Assembly (NCBI RefSeq): GCF_008011855.1
Contig: NZ_VOUX01000003.1
Span: 186,001 to 250,000 of the forward strand
Direction of reading: 5' to 3'
Length of the DNA: 64,000 nucleotides
Origin: Serratia bockelmannii
GTDB taxonomy: Bacteria; Pseudomonadota; Gammaproteobacteria; Enterobacterales; Enterobacteriaceae
A program made the translations under genes and the position numbers. A model generated the notes under the pieces. It was not told the origin of the DNA. It made no database searches and was given only the letters and a program-made list of their open reading frames with translations. Shown one piece after another: positions 11,196 through 21,232 of this stretch (position 1 is its first letter; each line of letters starts with the position of its first letter).

Positions 11196-11270
11196 TGTTG
11201 ACTCCTGAATATCGTGTAAGGCTCTGTCTATCAGATTACATGAATTGGCCGCGGGATGTCGGCGCCAATG

Positions 11271-11292
11271 AAAAGGGCGCCCGCAGGCGCCC
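11271..11292 (-). terminator. Terminator after ygiM
   Basis: On the minus strand GGGCGC-CTGCGG-GCGCCC is followed by TTTTC. It lies between ygiM and cca, which share a strand, so cca is probably transcribed separately. Confidence 0.65.
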
Positions 11293-11317
11293 ATACTCAA
11301 ACTGAACGATACTGAGA

Positions 11318-11938
11318 TCAGTTCATCCAGCGATTGTTGTTCTTGCGGCGCGGGATCAGGTGCGGCAACAGCAGACCCAACAGCAAACCGACGCCGGCAA
11401 CGCCGCCGCCGTACATGAACCACTGCAGAATAATGGTGCGCTGTTTATCGTCGAGCTGCAGGTTAACGGCGTTGACCTTCTTCTGCGCCACCACCAGCTG
11501 GTTTTTCAGATCCTGGTTTTCCTTCTGCAGGCTGCTGATGGTGCTGTCGCTGCCCGCGACTTTTTCCTGCATTTCCGAGGTGCGCTGGTTCCAGGTGTTA
11601 TCGATGTTGGCCAGTTTGTCGGTCAGGGTTTTCACCTGCTGTTCCAGCTCGGGCACGCGGGTGCGCAGGCTTGGCGTCTGGCTGAGCTGATCGAGCGGGA
11701 TCCAGGTGGTGCGGCCTTTGGGATCGCGGATCTGGCCGTAATTGGTGCTGTCGTTGACGCTCAGCAGGGTCACTTCTTCACCGGCGTTCAGAGTGCCGAC
11801 AATACGGTACTGATTACCTGGGCCGCTATGGACATAAGTGCTTAACTCATCGGAGATATAGCGTTTATCTTCGGCATGTGCGGCCCAAGTGATGCTGAAG
11901 CTCAGCGCGGCAAGGAAAATCAGGCGTAATTTCTGCAT
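11318..11938 (-). CDS. ygiM: Inner-membrane SH3-domain protein of the YgiM family
   Basis: The 206-residue product has the length of E. coli YgiM. It has a Sec signal peptide (cleavage after AHA, about residue 22), a bacterial SH3 domain (about 25-90, with [22 protein letters not shown]), a coiled coil (about 95-165, rich in Leu/Gln/Lys) and a C-terminal membrane helix ([18 protein letters not shown]) followed by a basic tail RRKNNN. The layout suggests a periplasmic domain held at the inner membrane by its C-terminus. The exact role is not established. Upstream of cca and divergent from ygiF. Confidence 0.95.
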   Translation of the reverse strand: MQKLRLIFLAALSFSITWAAHAEDKRYISDELSTYVHSGPGNQYRIVGTLNAGEEVTLLSVNDSTNYGQIRDPKGRTTWIPLDQLSQTPSLRTRVPELEQQVKTLTDKLANIDNTWNQRTSEMQEKVAGSDSTISSLQKENQDLKNQLVVAQKKVNAVNLQLDDKQRTIILQWFMYGGGVAGVGLLLGLLLPHLIPRRKNNNRWMN

Positions 11939-11971
11939 TAGTTCATCGTTTCTGGGTGAATTTATGGAACG

Positions 11972-12000
11972 ATAGTAGAGGGTTCAGTCTGACGACGCAA
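11972..12000 (-). promoter_or_regulatory. Candidate sigma-70 promoter of ygiM
   Basis: On the minus strand a -35 TTGCGT (12000-11995) and a -10 TACTAT (11977-11972) are 17 bases apart, placing the start point about 25 bases before the ygiM ATG. Confidence 0.5.
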
Positions 12001-12216
12001 CGCCAAAACCGGAATGAGAACTATCTTACTGTGGCTGATTCTGTGAGTTGCGCAGCGTTTTATAACGTAACAGGTTTTTTCTACAGTTAGCAGGGTTAAG
12101 GCGCCGGGAATCGCGGTAAGATAACGGCAACTGTGCGTCAGTGGGCAGCATACGGCGGGCCGAGCGCGCCGAGCTGAAACCGACGTGAATGCGTAACTTA
12201 TTGGTGTTAAAGAATT

Positions 12217-13524
12217 ATGACCGTTGAAATTGAACTGAAATTCATCGCCGCGCCGCAAGCGGTGGCCGCACTGCCACACTGGCTCGCCGCCTGGCCGCAT
12301 CAGCATTCCGCGCCGCAAAAACTGACCAACATTTACTTCGAAACGGCCGACAATTTCCTGCGCCGTCACGACATGGGGCTGCGCATTCGCGGTTTCGACG
12401 ATCGCTATGAGATGACCATCAAAACCGCAGGTAAAGTGGTGGCCGGCCTGCACCAGCGCCCGGAATACAATGTCGCCATCGCCGAACCGCAGCTGGCGCT
12501 GGCGCAGTTTCCTGCCGACATCTGGCCGCAGGATTGCGATATCGCGGCGCTGCAGCAGGAGTTGCAACCGCTGTTCCGTACCGATTTTGTGCGTGAGAAG
12601 TGGGTGGTTACTTACGGCCAAAGTGAGATAGAGATTGGCCTGGATCAGGGTGAGGTGCGCGCCGGTGATCTCAGCGAAGCCCTGAGCGAGATAGAACTGG
12701 AGTTGCTGAAAGGCAACACCGCCGATCTGCTGGCATTGGCCGGTGAGCTGGCGGCGCACGATGGGCTGCGTCAGGGCAGCCTGAGCAAGGCGGCGCGTGG
12801 TTACCACCTGGCGCAGGGCAATCCGCCGCGCGAGGTGCGCTCGCTGCAGGTGCTGAAGCCGGCGGCGAAGGCGACCGTGGAGCAGGGGATGATCGCCGCC
12901 TTCGAACTGGCGCTGAACCACTGGCAGTACCATGAAGAGCTGTGGCTGCGCGGCGACGCGCAGGCGCGCGGGGCGGTCATCGAAGCGGTCGGCACGATCC
13001 GCCAGGCGCTGGTGATCTTCGGCGGCCTGGTGCCGCGCAAGGCCAGCGCCGATCTGCGCGCCCGTTTGACCGAACTCGAACCATTGTTGGCGGATAAAGC
13101 CGCGCAACCAGAGACCCTGTGCTACAGCACAGCTTACCTGCAGTGTAAGTTGGCGCTCACATCATGGCTGGTGAGCGGCGCCTGGAGGCCGTTTATCGAT
13201 GCCAAAGGGCAGACCAAGCTGGACGGTTCTTTCAAACGCTTTAGCGACATCATGCTGGGGCGCAGCGGCGCGGAGCTGAAAGAAGCCTTCAGCCGTACGC
13301 TGAACGAAGATGAATATCAGGAACAATTGCCGCGCCTGACGCGTCAGATTTCGACGCTGATCCTGCTGTCGGGCGCTTACCCCGACGAGCAGACCGGGCC
13401 TTATATCGACGCCTGGCGCGAGTTGCAGGCGGCGCTGAGCGAGCGCCGCCAGGGCTGGTATGAAGCCAGCCGCAAACAGGCCTTATCGCATGCGCCATTC
13501 TGGTTAAACGGCGCGCTTCGTTAA
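12217..13524 (+). CDS. ygiF: Inorganic triphosphatase (CYTH-CHAD)
   Basis: Hydrolyses inorganic tripolyphosphate. The 435-residue product has an N-terminal CYTH (triphosphate tunnel) domain opening with the ExExK signature EIELKF (residues 4-9), with further tunnel residues in LRIRGFDDRYEMTIKTAG. The second half is a CHAD domain, a helical fold rich in His and Arg that binds polyphosphate. E. coli YgiF has 433 residues. It is followed 45 bases later by glnE on the same strand, as in E. coli, and the two are probably cotranscribed. Confidence 0.96.
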   Translation: MTVEIELKFIAAPQAVAALPHWLAAWPHQHSAPQKLTNIYFETADNFLRRHDMGLRIRGFDDRYEMTIKTAGKVVAGLHQRPEYNVAIAEPQLALAQFPADIWPQDCDIAALQQELQPLFRTDFVREKWVVTYGQSEIEIGLDQGEVRAGDLSEALSEIELELLKGNTADLLALAGELAAHDGLRQGSLSKAARGYHLAQGNPPREVRSLQVLKPAAKATVEQGMIAAFELALNHWQYHEELWLRGDAQARGAVIEAVGTIRQALVIFGGLVPRKASADLRARLTELEPLLADKAAQPETLCYSTAYLQCKLALTSWLVSGAWRPFIDAKGQTKLDGSFKRFSDIMLGRSGAELKEAFSRTLNEDEYQEQLPRLTRQISTLILLSGAYPDEQTGPYIDAWRELQAALSERRQGWYEASRKQALSHAPFWLNGALR

Positions 13525-13569
13525 TCCAGTCGGCCCGCCAGCCGTGGGCCGCAGAACGGGTCATACACT

Positions 13570-16407
13570 ATGTCGCCACTTTCAGCCGCGTTACAGGCTC
13601 AGGCACAGCAGGTTGTGCAGCGTTTTCAGGAAGTTCACGGCGCGGACAGCGCCTTTAGCGAGCAGGAGCAGTGGGTGCTGGCGTCGAGCGACTTCGTCAG
13701 CGACGCGCTGCTCGCCCAGCCGGCCTGGCTCGCGACGCTGCGCGAGCAGCCGCCGGCGCCCGGCGAGTGGCAACACTATGCCGCCTGGCTGCAGGACGAG
13801 CTGGAAGAGGTGCGTGACGAAGCGCAGCTGATGCGCACGCTGCGCCTGTTTCGCCGCGAGACGCTGGTGCGTATCGCCTGGGCGCAGGCGCAGGGGCTGT
13901 GTTCGACCGAAGAAACGCTGCTGCAGCTGAGCGGGCTGGCGGAGACGCTGATCGTCAGCGCCCGCGACTGGCTGTACCAAACCTGCTGCCGCGAGTGGGG
14001 CACGCCGTGCAATGCCGCCGGCGAACCGCAGCCGCTGCTGATCCTCGGCATGGGCAAGCTGGGCGGCGGCGAACTGAACTTCTCGTCGGACATCGATCTG
14101 ATCTTCGCTTACCCGGAAAATGGTCAAACCCAGGGCGGGCGGCGCGAGCTGGACAATGCCCAGTTCTTCACCCGTCTCGGCCAGCGGCTGATCAAGGCGC
14201 TGGATCAACAGACCATCGACGGCTTCGTCTATCGCGTCGACATGCGGCTGCGGCCGTTCGGCGACAGCGGCCCGTTGGTGATGAGCTTCGCGGCGCTGGA
14301 AGATTATTATCAAGAGCAGGGGCGCGACTGGGAGCGCTATGCGATGGTGAAGGCGCGCCTGATGGGCGGGGCGGAAGACGCCTACAGCCAGGAGCTGCGC
14401 AAAACCCTGCGGCCGTTCGTGTTCCGCCGCTACATCGATTTCAGCGTCATCCAGTCGCTGCGCAACATGAAGGGCATGATCGCCCGTGAAGTACGGCGTC
14501 GCGGCCTGAAGGACAACATCAAGCTGGGCGCCGGCGGCATTCGCGAAATCGAATTCATCACCCAGGTATTCCAGCTGATCCGCGGCGGCCGCGAGCCGGC
14601 GCTGCAGGGGCGTTCGCTGCTGCCGACGCTGCAGGCGGTGGGTGAGCTGGGGCTGCTGGAGGCCGAGCAGGTGCGGGCGCTGAGCGCCGCCTACCTGTTC
14701 CTGCGGCGGTTGGAGAACTTGCTGCAGGCGATCGGCGATCAGCAAACCCAGACGCTGCCGCAGGAGGCACTCGATCAGGCGCGGTTGGCCTACGGCATGG
14801 GATTGGCGGATTGGCCGGCGCTGATGGCGGCGCTGGACGCGCACATGCAGGCGGTGCGCGCGGTGTTCGACGACCTGATCGGCGACGATAGCCCGGATGT
14901 CGGCGAAGATCCCGATTACCAGCACTACCACAGCCTGTGGCAGGACGCGCTGGAGGAGAACGAGCTGGCGCCGCTGACGCCGCACCTCGATGAAGAGGGG
15001 CGCCGACAGATGCTGCGCACCATCGCCGATTTTCGTCACGACGTCGACAAGCGCACCATCGGCCCGCGCGGCCGCGACGTGCTCGATCAGCTGATGCCGC
15101 GCCTGCTGGCGGAGGTATGCCCGCGGCAGGACGCGCCGACCGCGCTGGTGCGGCTGGCACAGCTGCTGCTCAGCATCGTCACCCGTACCACCTACCTCGA
15201 ATTGTTGGTGGAGTACCACGCGGCGCTCAGCCATCTGATCCGCCTGTGCGCCGCGTCGCCGATGGTCGCCAACCAGCTGTCTCGTTACCCGCTGCTGCTG
15301 GACGAGCTGCTGGATCCGGCCACGCTGTATCAGCCGGTGGCGCTGGACGCCTACCGCAGCGAACTGCGCCAGTATCTGCTGCGGGTGCCGGAAGACGACG
15401 AAGAGCAAAAGCTGGAGGCGCTGCGTCAGTTCAAACAGGCACAGCAGCTGCGCATCGCCGCTGCGGATATCGCCGGCGCGCTGCCGGTGATGAAAGTGAG
15501 CGACCATCTGACTTATTTGGCGGAGGCGATCATCGACGCGGTGGTGCAACAGGCCTGGAGCGACATGGTGGCGCGCTACGGCCAGCCGACCCATCTGCAG
15601 GAACGCGAAGGGCGCGGCTTTGCGGTGATCGGCTACGGCAAGCTGGGCGGCTGGGAGCTGGGGTACAGTTCCGACCTCGATCTGGTGTTCTTGTTGGATT
15701 GCCCGCCGGAGGTGATGACCGACGGCGATCGCTGCATCGACGGCCGTCAGTTCTACCTGCGGCTGGCGCAGCGGGTGATGCATCTGTTCAGCACCCGCAC
15801 CTCCTCCGGCATTCTGTATGAGGTTGACGCGCGTCTGCGGCCTTCCGGTGCGGCGGGGATGCTGGTCAGCACCGTCGAGGCGTTCGCCGACTACCAGCAA
15901 AACGAAGCCTGGACCTGGGAGCATCAGGCCCTGGTGCGTGCGCGCATCGTGCATGGCGATCCGGCGCTGCATCAGCAGTTTGACGCAATCCGGCGCGAGA
16001 TCCTGTGCAAAATGCGCGATGCGCAGACCCTGAAGCGCGAAGTGCGCGAGATGCGCGAAAAGATGCGCAACCATCTCGGCAGCAAGCAGCGCGATCTGTT
16101 TGATATCAAAACCGATGAGGGCGGCATTACCGACATCGAATTTATCGCCCAATATCTGGTCTTACGCTATGCGCCGGGTGAACCGCGGCTGACGCGTTGG
16201 TCGGACAACGTGCGCATCTTCGAGCTGATGGCCAATTACGACATCATGCCGGAAGAGGAGGCGCGCGCGCTGACCCAGGCCTATGTCACCATGCGCGACG
16301 AGATCCACCACCTGGCGCTGCAGGAACATTCCGGCAAGGTCGGCAGCGGGCTGTTTGCCGCCGAGCGCGAACAGGTACGCGCCAGCTGGGCCAAATGGCT
16401 GGATTAA
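13570..16407 (+). CDS. glnE: Bifunctional glutamine synthetase adenylyltransferase/deadenylase
   Basis: Adds AMP to, or removes it from, glutamine synthetase in response to PII and glutamine, setting the rate of nitrogen assimilation. The 945-residue product (E. coli 946) has two nucleotidyltransferase domains: the first with [18 protein letters not shown] (about residue 160), the second with [20 protein letters not shown] (about 690). By family knowledge the N-terminal domain removes AMP and the C-terminal domain adds it. Both GS-x-DxD metal sites are intact. Confidence 0.99.
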   Translation: MSPLSAALQAQAQQVVQRFQEVHGADSAFSEQEQWVLASSDFVSDALLAQPAWLATLREQPPAPGEWQHYAAWLQDELEEVRDEAQLMRTLRLFRRETLVRIAWAQAQGLCSTEETLLQLSGLAETLIVSARDWLYQTCCREWGTPCNAAGEPQPLLILGMGKLGGGELNFSSDIDLIFAYPENGQTQGGRRELDNAQFFTRLGQRLIKALDQQTIDGFVYRVDMRLRPFGDSGPLVMSFAALEDYYQEQGRDWERYAMVKARLMGGAEDAYSQELRKTLRPFVFRRYIDFSVIQSLRNMKGMIAREVRRRGLKDNIKLGAGGIREIEFITQVFQLIRGGREPALQGRSLLPTLQAVGELGLLEAEQVRALSAAYLFLRRLENLLQAIGDQQTQTLPQEALDQARLAYGMGLADWPALMAALDAHMQAVRAVFDDLIGDDSPDVGEDPDYQHYHSLWQDALEENELAPLTPHLDEEGRRQMLRTIADFRHDVDKRTIGPRGRDVLDQLMPRLLAEVCPRQDAPTALVRLAQLLLSIVTRTTYLELLVEYHAALSHLIRLCAASPMVANQLSRYPLLLDELLDPATLYQPVALDAYRSELRQYLLRVPEDDEEQKLEALRQFKQAQQLRIAAADIAGALPVMKVSDHLTYLAEAIIDAVVQQAWSDMVARYGQPTHLQEREGRGFAVIGYGKLGGWELGYSSDLDLVFLLDCPPEVMTDGDRCIDGRQFYLRLAQRVMHLFSTRTSSGILYEVDARLRPSGAAGMLVSTVEAFADYQQNEAWTWEHQALVRARIVHGDPALHQQFDAIRREILCKMRDAQTLKREVREMREKMRNHLGSKQRDLFDIKTDEGGITDIEFIAQYLVLRYAPGEPRLTRWSDNVRIFELMANYDIMPEEEARALTQAYVTMRDEIHHLALQEHSGKVGSGLFAAEREQVRASWAKWLD

Positions 16408-16439
16408 TACCTTTTTGCGGGTATTCCGGCGGTCTGTGG

Positions 16440-16445
16440 TAATAT
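16440..16445 (+). promoter_or_regulatory. Candidate -10 of the hldE promoter
   Basis: TAATAT preceded by TGG, an extended -10 (TGn). A TTGCGG lies 19 bases upstream, a long spacer. It is 40 bases before the hldE ATG and separates hldE from glnE. Confidence 0.45.
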
Positions 16446-16484
16446 CTGCGCCACTAAAATTTTGTTCTTTTTTGGAGTTATCGG

Positions 16485-17915
16485 ATGAAAGTTACGCTGC
16501 CTGATTTTCGCCGCGCCGGTGTGCTGGTGGTCGGTGACGTCATGTTGGATCGCTATTGGTATGGGCCGACCAGCCGCATTTCACCGGAAGCCCCGGTGCC
16601 GGTGGTCAAGGTCGATACCATCGAAGAGCGTCCCGGCGGCGCGGCTAACGTGGCGATGAACATCGCTTCGCTGGGCGCCACTTCCCGTCTGGTGGGCCTG
16701 ACCGGCATCGACGATGCGGCGCGGGCGCTGAGCGCCAAGCTGAATGAAGTCAACGTGCGCTGCGACTTCGTCTCGGTGCCGACCCATCCGACCATCACCA
16801 AGCTGCGCGTGCTGTCCCGCAACCAGCAACTGATCCGTCTCGACTTCGAAGAAGGCTTCTCCAACGTTGATCCACAGCCGATGCTGGAGCGTATTCAGCA
16901 GGCGCTGCCGCAGATCGGCGCGCTGGTGCTGTCCGATTACGCCAAGGGCGCGCTCAGCCAGGTGCAGGGCATGATCCAACTGGCGCGTGCCGCCAAGGTG
17001 CCGGTGCTGATCGATCCGAAAGGGTCCGATTTCGAGCGCTATCGCGGCGCGACGCTGCTGACGCCGAACCTGTCCGAGTTCGAAGCGGTGGTGGGCCACT
17101 GCAAGGATGAAGCGGAATTGGTGGAACGCGGCATGAAGCTGGTGGCGGATTTCGAGCTGTCGGCGCTGCTTGTTACCCGTTCAGAACACGGCATGACGCT
17201 GTTGCAGCCGGGCGTTGAACCGCTGCACTTGCCGACCCAGGCGCAGGAAGTGTTTGATGTGACCGGCGCCGGCGACACCGTGATCGGCGTGCTGGCCGCC
17301 TCGCTGGCCGCCGGTAACTCGCTGGAAGAGTCCTGTTTCCTGGCCAACGCTGCCGCCGGCGTGGTGGTGGGCAAGCTCGGTACCTCCACCGTGTCGCCGA
17401 TCGAGCTGGAAAACGCGGTGCGCGGCCGCGCCGAGACCGGTTTTGGCGTGATGACCGAAGCGCAGTTGAAGCATGCCGTCGCGCAGGCGCGTCAGCGCGG
17501 CGAAAAAGTGGTGATGACCAACGGCATCTTCGACATTTTGCATGCCGGCCACGTCTCTTATCTGGCCAACGCCCGCAAGCTGGGCGATCGCCTGATCGTG
17601 GCGGTGAACAGCGATGCGTCGACCAAGCGCCTGAAAGGGGAAACACGCCCGGTCAACGCGCTGGAGAACCGCATGATCGTGCTGGGTGCGCTGGAAGCGG
17701 TGGATTGGGTGGTGCCGTTCGAAGAGGACACGCCGCAGCGCTTGATCGCCGACATTCTGCCGGATCTGCTGGTGAAAGGCGGCGATTACAAACCGGAAGA
17801 GATTGCCGGCAGTGCGGAAGTGTGGGCCAACGGCGGCGATGTCAAAGTGTTGAACTTTGAAGACGGCCTGTCGACCACCAACATCATCAAAGCGATTAAA
17901 GACGGGCGCGGCTAA
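16485..17915 (+). CDS. hldE: Bifunctional heptose 7-phosphate kinase / heptose 1-phosphate adenylyltransferase
   Basis: Makes ADP-D-glycero-heptose for the lipopolysaccharide inner core. The 476-residue product has an N-terminal PfkB-type kinase (residues 1-320, with [14 protein letters not shown] and the catalytic [11 protein letters not shown]) and a C-terminal cytidylyltransferase-like domain (about 345-476, with [15 protein letters not shown] carrying HxGH). Good ribosome site (TTGGAG). Both domains look intact, as in E. coli (477 residues). Also called rfaE or waaE. Confidence 0.98.
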   Translation: MKVTLPDFRRAGVLVVGDVMLDRYWYGPTSRISPEAPVPVVKVDTIEERPGGAANVAMNIASLGATSRLVGLTGIDDAARALSAKLNEVNVRCDFVSVPTHPTITKLRVLSRNQQLIRLDFEEGFSNVDPQPMLERIQQALPQIGALVLSDYAKGALSQVQGMIQLARAAKVPVLIDPKGSDFERYRGATLLTPNLSEFEAVVGHCKDEAELVERGMKLVADFELSALLVTRSEHGMTLLQPGVEPLHLPTQAQEVFDVTGAGDTVIGVLAASLAAGNSLEESCFLANAAAGVVVGKLGTSTVSPIELENAVRGRAETGFGVMTEAQLKHAVAQARQRGEKVVMTNGIFDILHAGHVSYLANARKLGDRLIVAVNSDASTKRLKGETRPVNALENRMIVLGALEAVDWVVPFEEDTPQRLIADILPDLLVKGGDYKPEEIAGSAEVWANGGDVKVLNFEDGLSTTNIIKAIKDGRG

Positions 17916-17936
17916 CGCCGGGTAATCTAAAGAACA

Positions 17937-17970
17937 AGGGCGCGCGGTTCATACAGGTGCGCGCCCTTCG
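17937..17970. terminator. Hairpin between convergent hldE and ubiK
   Basis: AAGGGCGCGC and GCGCGCCCTT form a 10-bp stem with a 13-base loop, about 20 bases after hldE and just beyond the end of ubiK. The T-runs are short. Confidence 0.7.
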
Positions 17971-17976
17971 CGGGAA

Positions 17977-18252
17977 TTATTCGTCTTCCTGCTTGGCTGC
18001 CGGCGCCGCGCTCAGTTTGCTTTCCAGCTCGGCCATGCGCTGTTCCAACAGCGCCAGCTTCTCGCGGGTGCGCAACAGCACCTGAGTCTGCACGTCGAAC
18101 TCTTCGCGGTTAACCAAATCCAGGCGGGTCAACTGCGATTGCAGGACCTGACGGATTTTTTTCTCAACGTCTTCCCCGAATTCACGAACGCCTTTAGGCA
18201 TGGACTCATGAACCTGGCGTGCGATTTGTTCGATTTTTTTCGGGTCAATCAT
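17977..18252 (-). CDS. ubiK: Ubiquinone biosynthesis accessory factor UbiK
   Basis: Small helical protein of 91 residues (formerly YqiC). It binds UbiJ and lipids and aids the O2-dependent ubiquinone pathway. The sequence is amphipathic helix then coiled coil: [18 protein letters not shown] at the start and [19 protein letters not shown] near the end, followed by an Ala/Pro tail. It ends at a hairpin shared with hldE. Confidence 0.93.
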   Translation of the reverse strand: MIDPKKIEQIARQVHESMPKGVREFGEDVEKKIRQVLQSQLTRLDLVNREEFDVQTQVLLRTREKLALLEQRMAELESKLSAAPAAKQEDE

Positions 18253-18399
18253 GGCGTATCCCTTTCAGAGTTTAATAGCTGCCGCTTAGTGTAATGCGAG
18301 TTGCCCGTCGGATAAACCATTAAGCGCATTCGCCGTACGTGGCCGAATTGTGCTTTTGCCAATTGCCCTGCCTACCCATTAGCGTTATAGTCATCTTGC

Positions 18400-18557
18400 T
18401 TATTCTCAGGGCGGGGTGAAAGTCCCCACCGGCGGTAAATCACCTTCTACGGTGAAAGCCCGCGAGCGCTCAGCCAGCCTGTAAAGGCCGGTTAGAGGTC
18501 AGCAGATCCGGTGTAATTCCGGGGCCGACGGTTATAGTCCGGATGGGAGAGAGTAAC
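18400..18557 (+). promoter_or_regulatory. FMN riboswitch (RFN element) controlling ribB
   Basis: All conserved blocks of the RFN aptamer are present: CAGGGCGGGGTGAAA, CCCCACCGGCGGTAAA, AGCCCGCGAGCGC, GGTCAGCAGATCCGGTG, GGGGCCGACGGTTATAG and GATGGGAGAGAGTAACG. By established knowledge, FMN binding shuts down the downstream riboflavin gene. The element corresponds to the one in front of E. coli ribB (also listed as sRNA SroG). Confidence 0.97.
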
Positions 18558-18561
18558 GGTA

Positions 18562-18599
18562 TCTGCCGGGCATGCGCCCGCTTGCGTTATTTTTTTAGC
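18562..18599 (+). terminator. Expression-platform hairpin of the FMN riboswitch
   Basis: CGGGC-ATGC-GCCCG is followed by CTTGCGTTA and a run of seven T. This fits premature termination when FMN is bound; some enterobacterial ribB riboswitches also act at translation. Confidence 0.6.
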
Positions 18600-18667
18600 T
18601 ATTGCTAGCTACTCCTCAAGATCGCCCTGGTTCTGGTAATCCATAATTTTTAATGAGGTTTTTTACC

Positions 18668-19321
18668 ATGAATCAGACGCTACTTTCAGACTTCGGCACG
18701 CCGACAGAACGCGTTGAACGCGCGATTGACGCACTGCGCAACGGGCGCGGCGTAATGGTGCTCGATGATGAAAATCGTGAAAACGAAGGTGACATGATCT
18801 TCGCCGCGGAAACCATGACCGTTGAGCAGATGGCGCTGACCATCCGCCACGGCAGCGGTATCGTGTGCCTGTGCATCACCGAAGAACGCCGTCAGCAGCT
18901 TGAGCTGCCGATGATGGTGACCAACAACTCCAGCCAGTTCCAGACCGCCTTCACCGTGACCATCGAAGCGGCGCAGGGCGTGACCACTGGGGTTTCCGCT
19001 TCCGATCGCCTGACCACCATCCGCGCGGCGGTGGCAGACAGCGCCAAGCCGAGCGACCTGAACCGTCCGGGCCACGTGTTCCCGCTGCGTGCGCAGCCGG
19101 GCGGCGTGCTGAGCCGTCGCGGCCACACCGAAGCGACCATCGATCTGGTCTCCATGGCCGGTTTCAAACCTGCCGGCGTGCTGTGTGAACTGACCAACGA
19201 CGATGGCAGCATGGCGCATGCGCCGGAAGTGATTACCTTCGCCAAACAGCACGACATGGTAGTGCTGACCATCGAAGATCTGGTGGCCTACCGCCAGGCG
19301 CACGAGAAAAAAGCCAGCTGA
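18668..19321 (+). CDS. ribB: 3,4-dihydroxy-2-butanone 4-phosphate synthase
   Basis: Converts ribulose 5-phosphate to the four-carbon unit of riboflavin, releasing formate. The 217-residue product (same length as E. coli) carries [13 protein letters not shown] near residue 31, the acidic metal and substrate loop, and the [16 protein letters not shown] and [11 protein letters not shown] motifs. Single-domain RibB, not fused to GTP cyclohydrolase II. The longer frame from 18653 adds five residues, but ATG 18668 matches the family start. Controlled by the riboswitch upstream. Confidence 0.98.
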   Translation: MNQTLLSDFGTPTERVERAIDALRNGRGVMVLDDENRENEGDMIFAAETMTVEQMALTIRHGSGIVCLCITEERRQQLELPMMVTNNSSQFQTAFTVTIEAAQGVTTGVSASDRLTTIRAAVADSAKPSDLNRPGHVFPLRAQPGGVLSRRGHTEATIDLVSMAGFKPAGVLCELTNDDGSMAHAPEVITFAKQHDMVVLTIEDLVAYRQAHEKKAS

Positions 19322-19341
19322 TAGCCGGCCGCTTTCAACGA

Positions 19342-19371
19342 TAAAAAAGCCGCGTTACGCGGCTTTTTTTG
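19342..19371. terminator. Bidirectional terminator between ribB and the alkaline phosphatase gene
   Basis: AAAAAAGCCGCG-TTA-CGCGGCTTTTTTT: strong stem with A- and T-runs on either side. Confidence 0.9.
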
Positions 19372-19374
19372 TGG

Positions 19375-20907
19375 CTACCGCTCTGACAGGCGTTCGCCGA
19401 TGCGGCTGGCGTAATTCATCACGTGGAAGGTGTAGTTCTCCTCAACCGTACCCTGGAACAGATGCGCCCAGGGGCCGATGGCGTAGATGCCGAGATCTTC
19501 CCCGCCGTGCGTCTCGCTTTTCAGCGGCACCAGCGCCGGCTGAATAAAGTCGGGCGCGGTGGTTTGCTCCATGGTCAATGCCGGGCGCTCGGCCAGCGGG
19601 ATTGTGCCGCCGGGACCGTTGGCGAAACCGAGGGTGGTGTAGGGCTTGCCGTCGCTGCCCAGCCGAGGTTTACCGTCGACGCCGACGGAAATGCCGAGGA
19701 TAGGATTGCCGCGCTTGGCATAGCCGGCGATGGTCAGCGTGTGGCTGTGATCGCCGGTCACGATCACCAGCGTTTCGTCCAGGTTGACCTTGCCGACGAT
19801 GGTTTTCACCGCCTCGTTCAGGGCGACCGCGTCGCTCAGCGTGCGGTAGGCGTTGCCGTTATGGCTGCCGTGATCGACGCGCCCGCCTTCTACCAGCAAC
19901 AGATAGCCTTCGGGATTCCTGGCCAGAATATCGATGGCCTTGCCGGTCATCTCTGCCAGTGAAGGTTCTCCCGCCGCGTCTTGCCGTCGATCGTGCTCGA
20001 AGTTCATGTGTGATGGCTCGAACAGGGCCAACAGGTGGTCGACCTTACCCGGCTCGATTTTATCGAACTGTGCCTGATTCCATACGTATTGCCCACGCTC
20101 GCCGTAGCGCTGCAGCCAGGCCTGCGTCAGGTCGCGGCCATCCTTTCTGGCGCCTGTTTTGCTGGGATATTCCGGATCGCTCACGCTGTCGGGCAGGAAG
20201 TTGGCGCGCCCACCGCCCATCGCCACGTTCAGGCCGTTGCCGTATTTCATTTCCACCAGCTGGCGCGCGATGTCGCGGCAGCCTGCGGCCAGGGCGTCCG
20301 CCGGCATTTTGGCGTCAGACTCCCAGTCGCGGTTGGCGATATGGGCATAGGTGGCGCCCGGCGTGGCGTGGGTAATGGTCGCGGTTGTCACGGCGCCGGT
20401 GGCCATGCCGAGCGTTGCGGCCATCTCCCACAGCGTGGTGACGGCCTTGGTTTGCTGATCCTCGCAATTGTTGAGGGCGGCCGTATGGTTGAGGCCCATC
20501 AGATCGTTGATGGTTTTGACGCCGGTGGTCATTGCCACCGCGCTGGGTGCGGAATCGGTGATTTGGGCGTCGGCGGAATAGGTTTTGGCCGCCGCCAAAT
20601 AGGGGAAGGCTTCCCAGGCCAGCACGTTGGACTCGCCATCCACGCCGCGCTGCTGCCCTTCAAAAATGCGGGCGGCGGTCACGGTGGAAAATCCCATGCC
20701 GTCACCGACCACCAGAATGACGTTTTTGGCGCGGTTGGTGTTTGGTGTCTGCTTCAGCCGCTGTTGCAGCTGAGCTTGCGCCTGAAGGAAGTAAGGGTCT
20801 TCGCGCTGCGTCAGCGGCGCGTTGTCCACCGCGTCGGCGGCGACTGCCCCCGTGGCGAACAAGGTCATGGAAAGCGCCAGGCGGGTTGCCAGTGTGAGTC
20901 TGAACAT
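19375..20907 (-). CDS. Secreted alkaline phosphatase of the animal-like (His/His) type
   Basis: Predicted periplasmic or secreted phosphomonoesterase of 510 residues, longer than E. coli PhoA (471). ATG 20907 was chosen because AGGAGG lies 6 bases upstream and a clean signal peptide follows (cleavage near AVA, about residue 23); a frame open 34 codons further has no such support. Metal and nucleophile motifs are intact: GDGMG (68-72), DS at 118-119 with the phosphorylated Ser, VEGGRVDHG (339-347) and GDHSH (385-389). Positions that are Asp153 and Lys328 in E. coli are His180 (TITHATP) and His346 (RVDHG), as in mammalian enzymes. FSTVTAARI, TYAHIANRDW and LFEPSHM also resemble animal sequences. 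No convincing Pho box is seen. It lies between ygiD and ribB. Confidence 0.93.
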   Translation of the reverse strand: MFRLTLATRLALSMTLFATGAVAADAVDNAPLTQREDPYFLQAQAQLQQRLKQTPNTNRAKNVILVVGDGMGFSTVTAARIFEGQQRGVDGESNVLAWEAFPYLAAAKTYSADAQITDSAPSAVAMTTGVKTINDLMGLNHTAALNNCEDQQTKAVTTLWEMAATLGMATGAVTTATITHATPGATYAHIANRDWESDAKMPADALAAGCRDIARQLVEMKYGNGLNVAMGGGRANFLPDSVSDPEYPSKTGARKDGRDLTQAWLQRYGERGQYVWNQAQFDKIEPGKVDHLLALFEPSHMNFEHDRRQDAAGEPSLAEMTGKAIDILARNPEGYLLLVEGGRVDHGSHNGNAYRTLSDAVALNEAVKTIVGKVNLDETLVIVTGDHSHTLTIAGYAKRGNPILGISVGVDGKPRLGSDGKPYTTLGFANGPGGTIPLAERPALTMEQTTAPDFIQPALVPLKSETHGGEDLGIYAIGPWAHLFQGTVEENYTFHVMNYASRIGERLSER

Positions 20908-21232
20908 GAATTCCTCCTTGGTGAGACGTGATTCCCGTAGCGCCGACGGGCTGCCAACACCCTGTCGACTGAAGGAGGAGTGTATAGATTGCGTTAACAA
21001 AGAGTACATAAATTGTTCACAAATTAGATCTGTGTGGCAGTAATGTCATGGTATTCACGTTGATTATTAATTATTTGAAAAATATGCATTTTTTAACTTT
21101 TTGTTTGCCAGTCTATTTTTCCGGCTTTTATTTCAAATTTATTGAATATCTTCATCACGGTTATCCGGCTGTGTTGCTGCGTCAAAGCGCGTAATGTAGC
21201 GGCATAGCACAATTTGAACTGAGGATCCCACT
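20908..21232. other. Divergent intergenic region between the alkaline phosphatase gene and ygiD
   Basis: 325 bases without a gene; the central part (about 20990-21140) is unusually A+T-rich for this window. It must hold both promoters. A TATACA-like -10 on the minus strand near 20982 is possible. I searched for the PhoB box (two CTGTCAT repeats 4 bases apart) and found only weak partial matches around 21030-21050. Confidence 0.5.

Larger units (their letters stand above)
18253..18667. other. Intergenic region between ubiK and ribB, mostly the FMN riboswitch leader
   Basis: 415 bases without a gene. The first ~145 bases hold the divergent promoters, where I see no strong hexamers. The rest is the ribB leader: an FMN aptamer, a terminator-like hairpin and the ribosome site region. 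Confidence 0.8.

Noticed and set aside
13591-16152. Very long open frame opposite glnE
   Set aside because: It is a mirror of the codon bias of glnE on the other strand; its composition (His, Arg, Gln-rich) is unlike any protein, and it has no ribosome site.
20908-21060. Possible Pho box before the alkaline phosphatase gene
   Set aside because: Only one weak half-repeat (CTGCCAC-like) is found; the two CTGTCAT repeats with correct spacing are missing.
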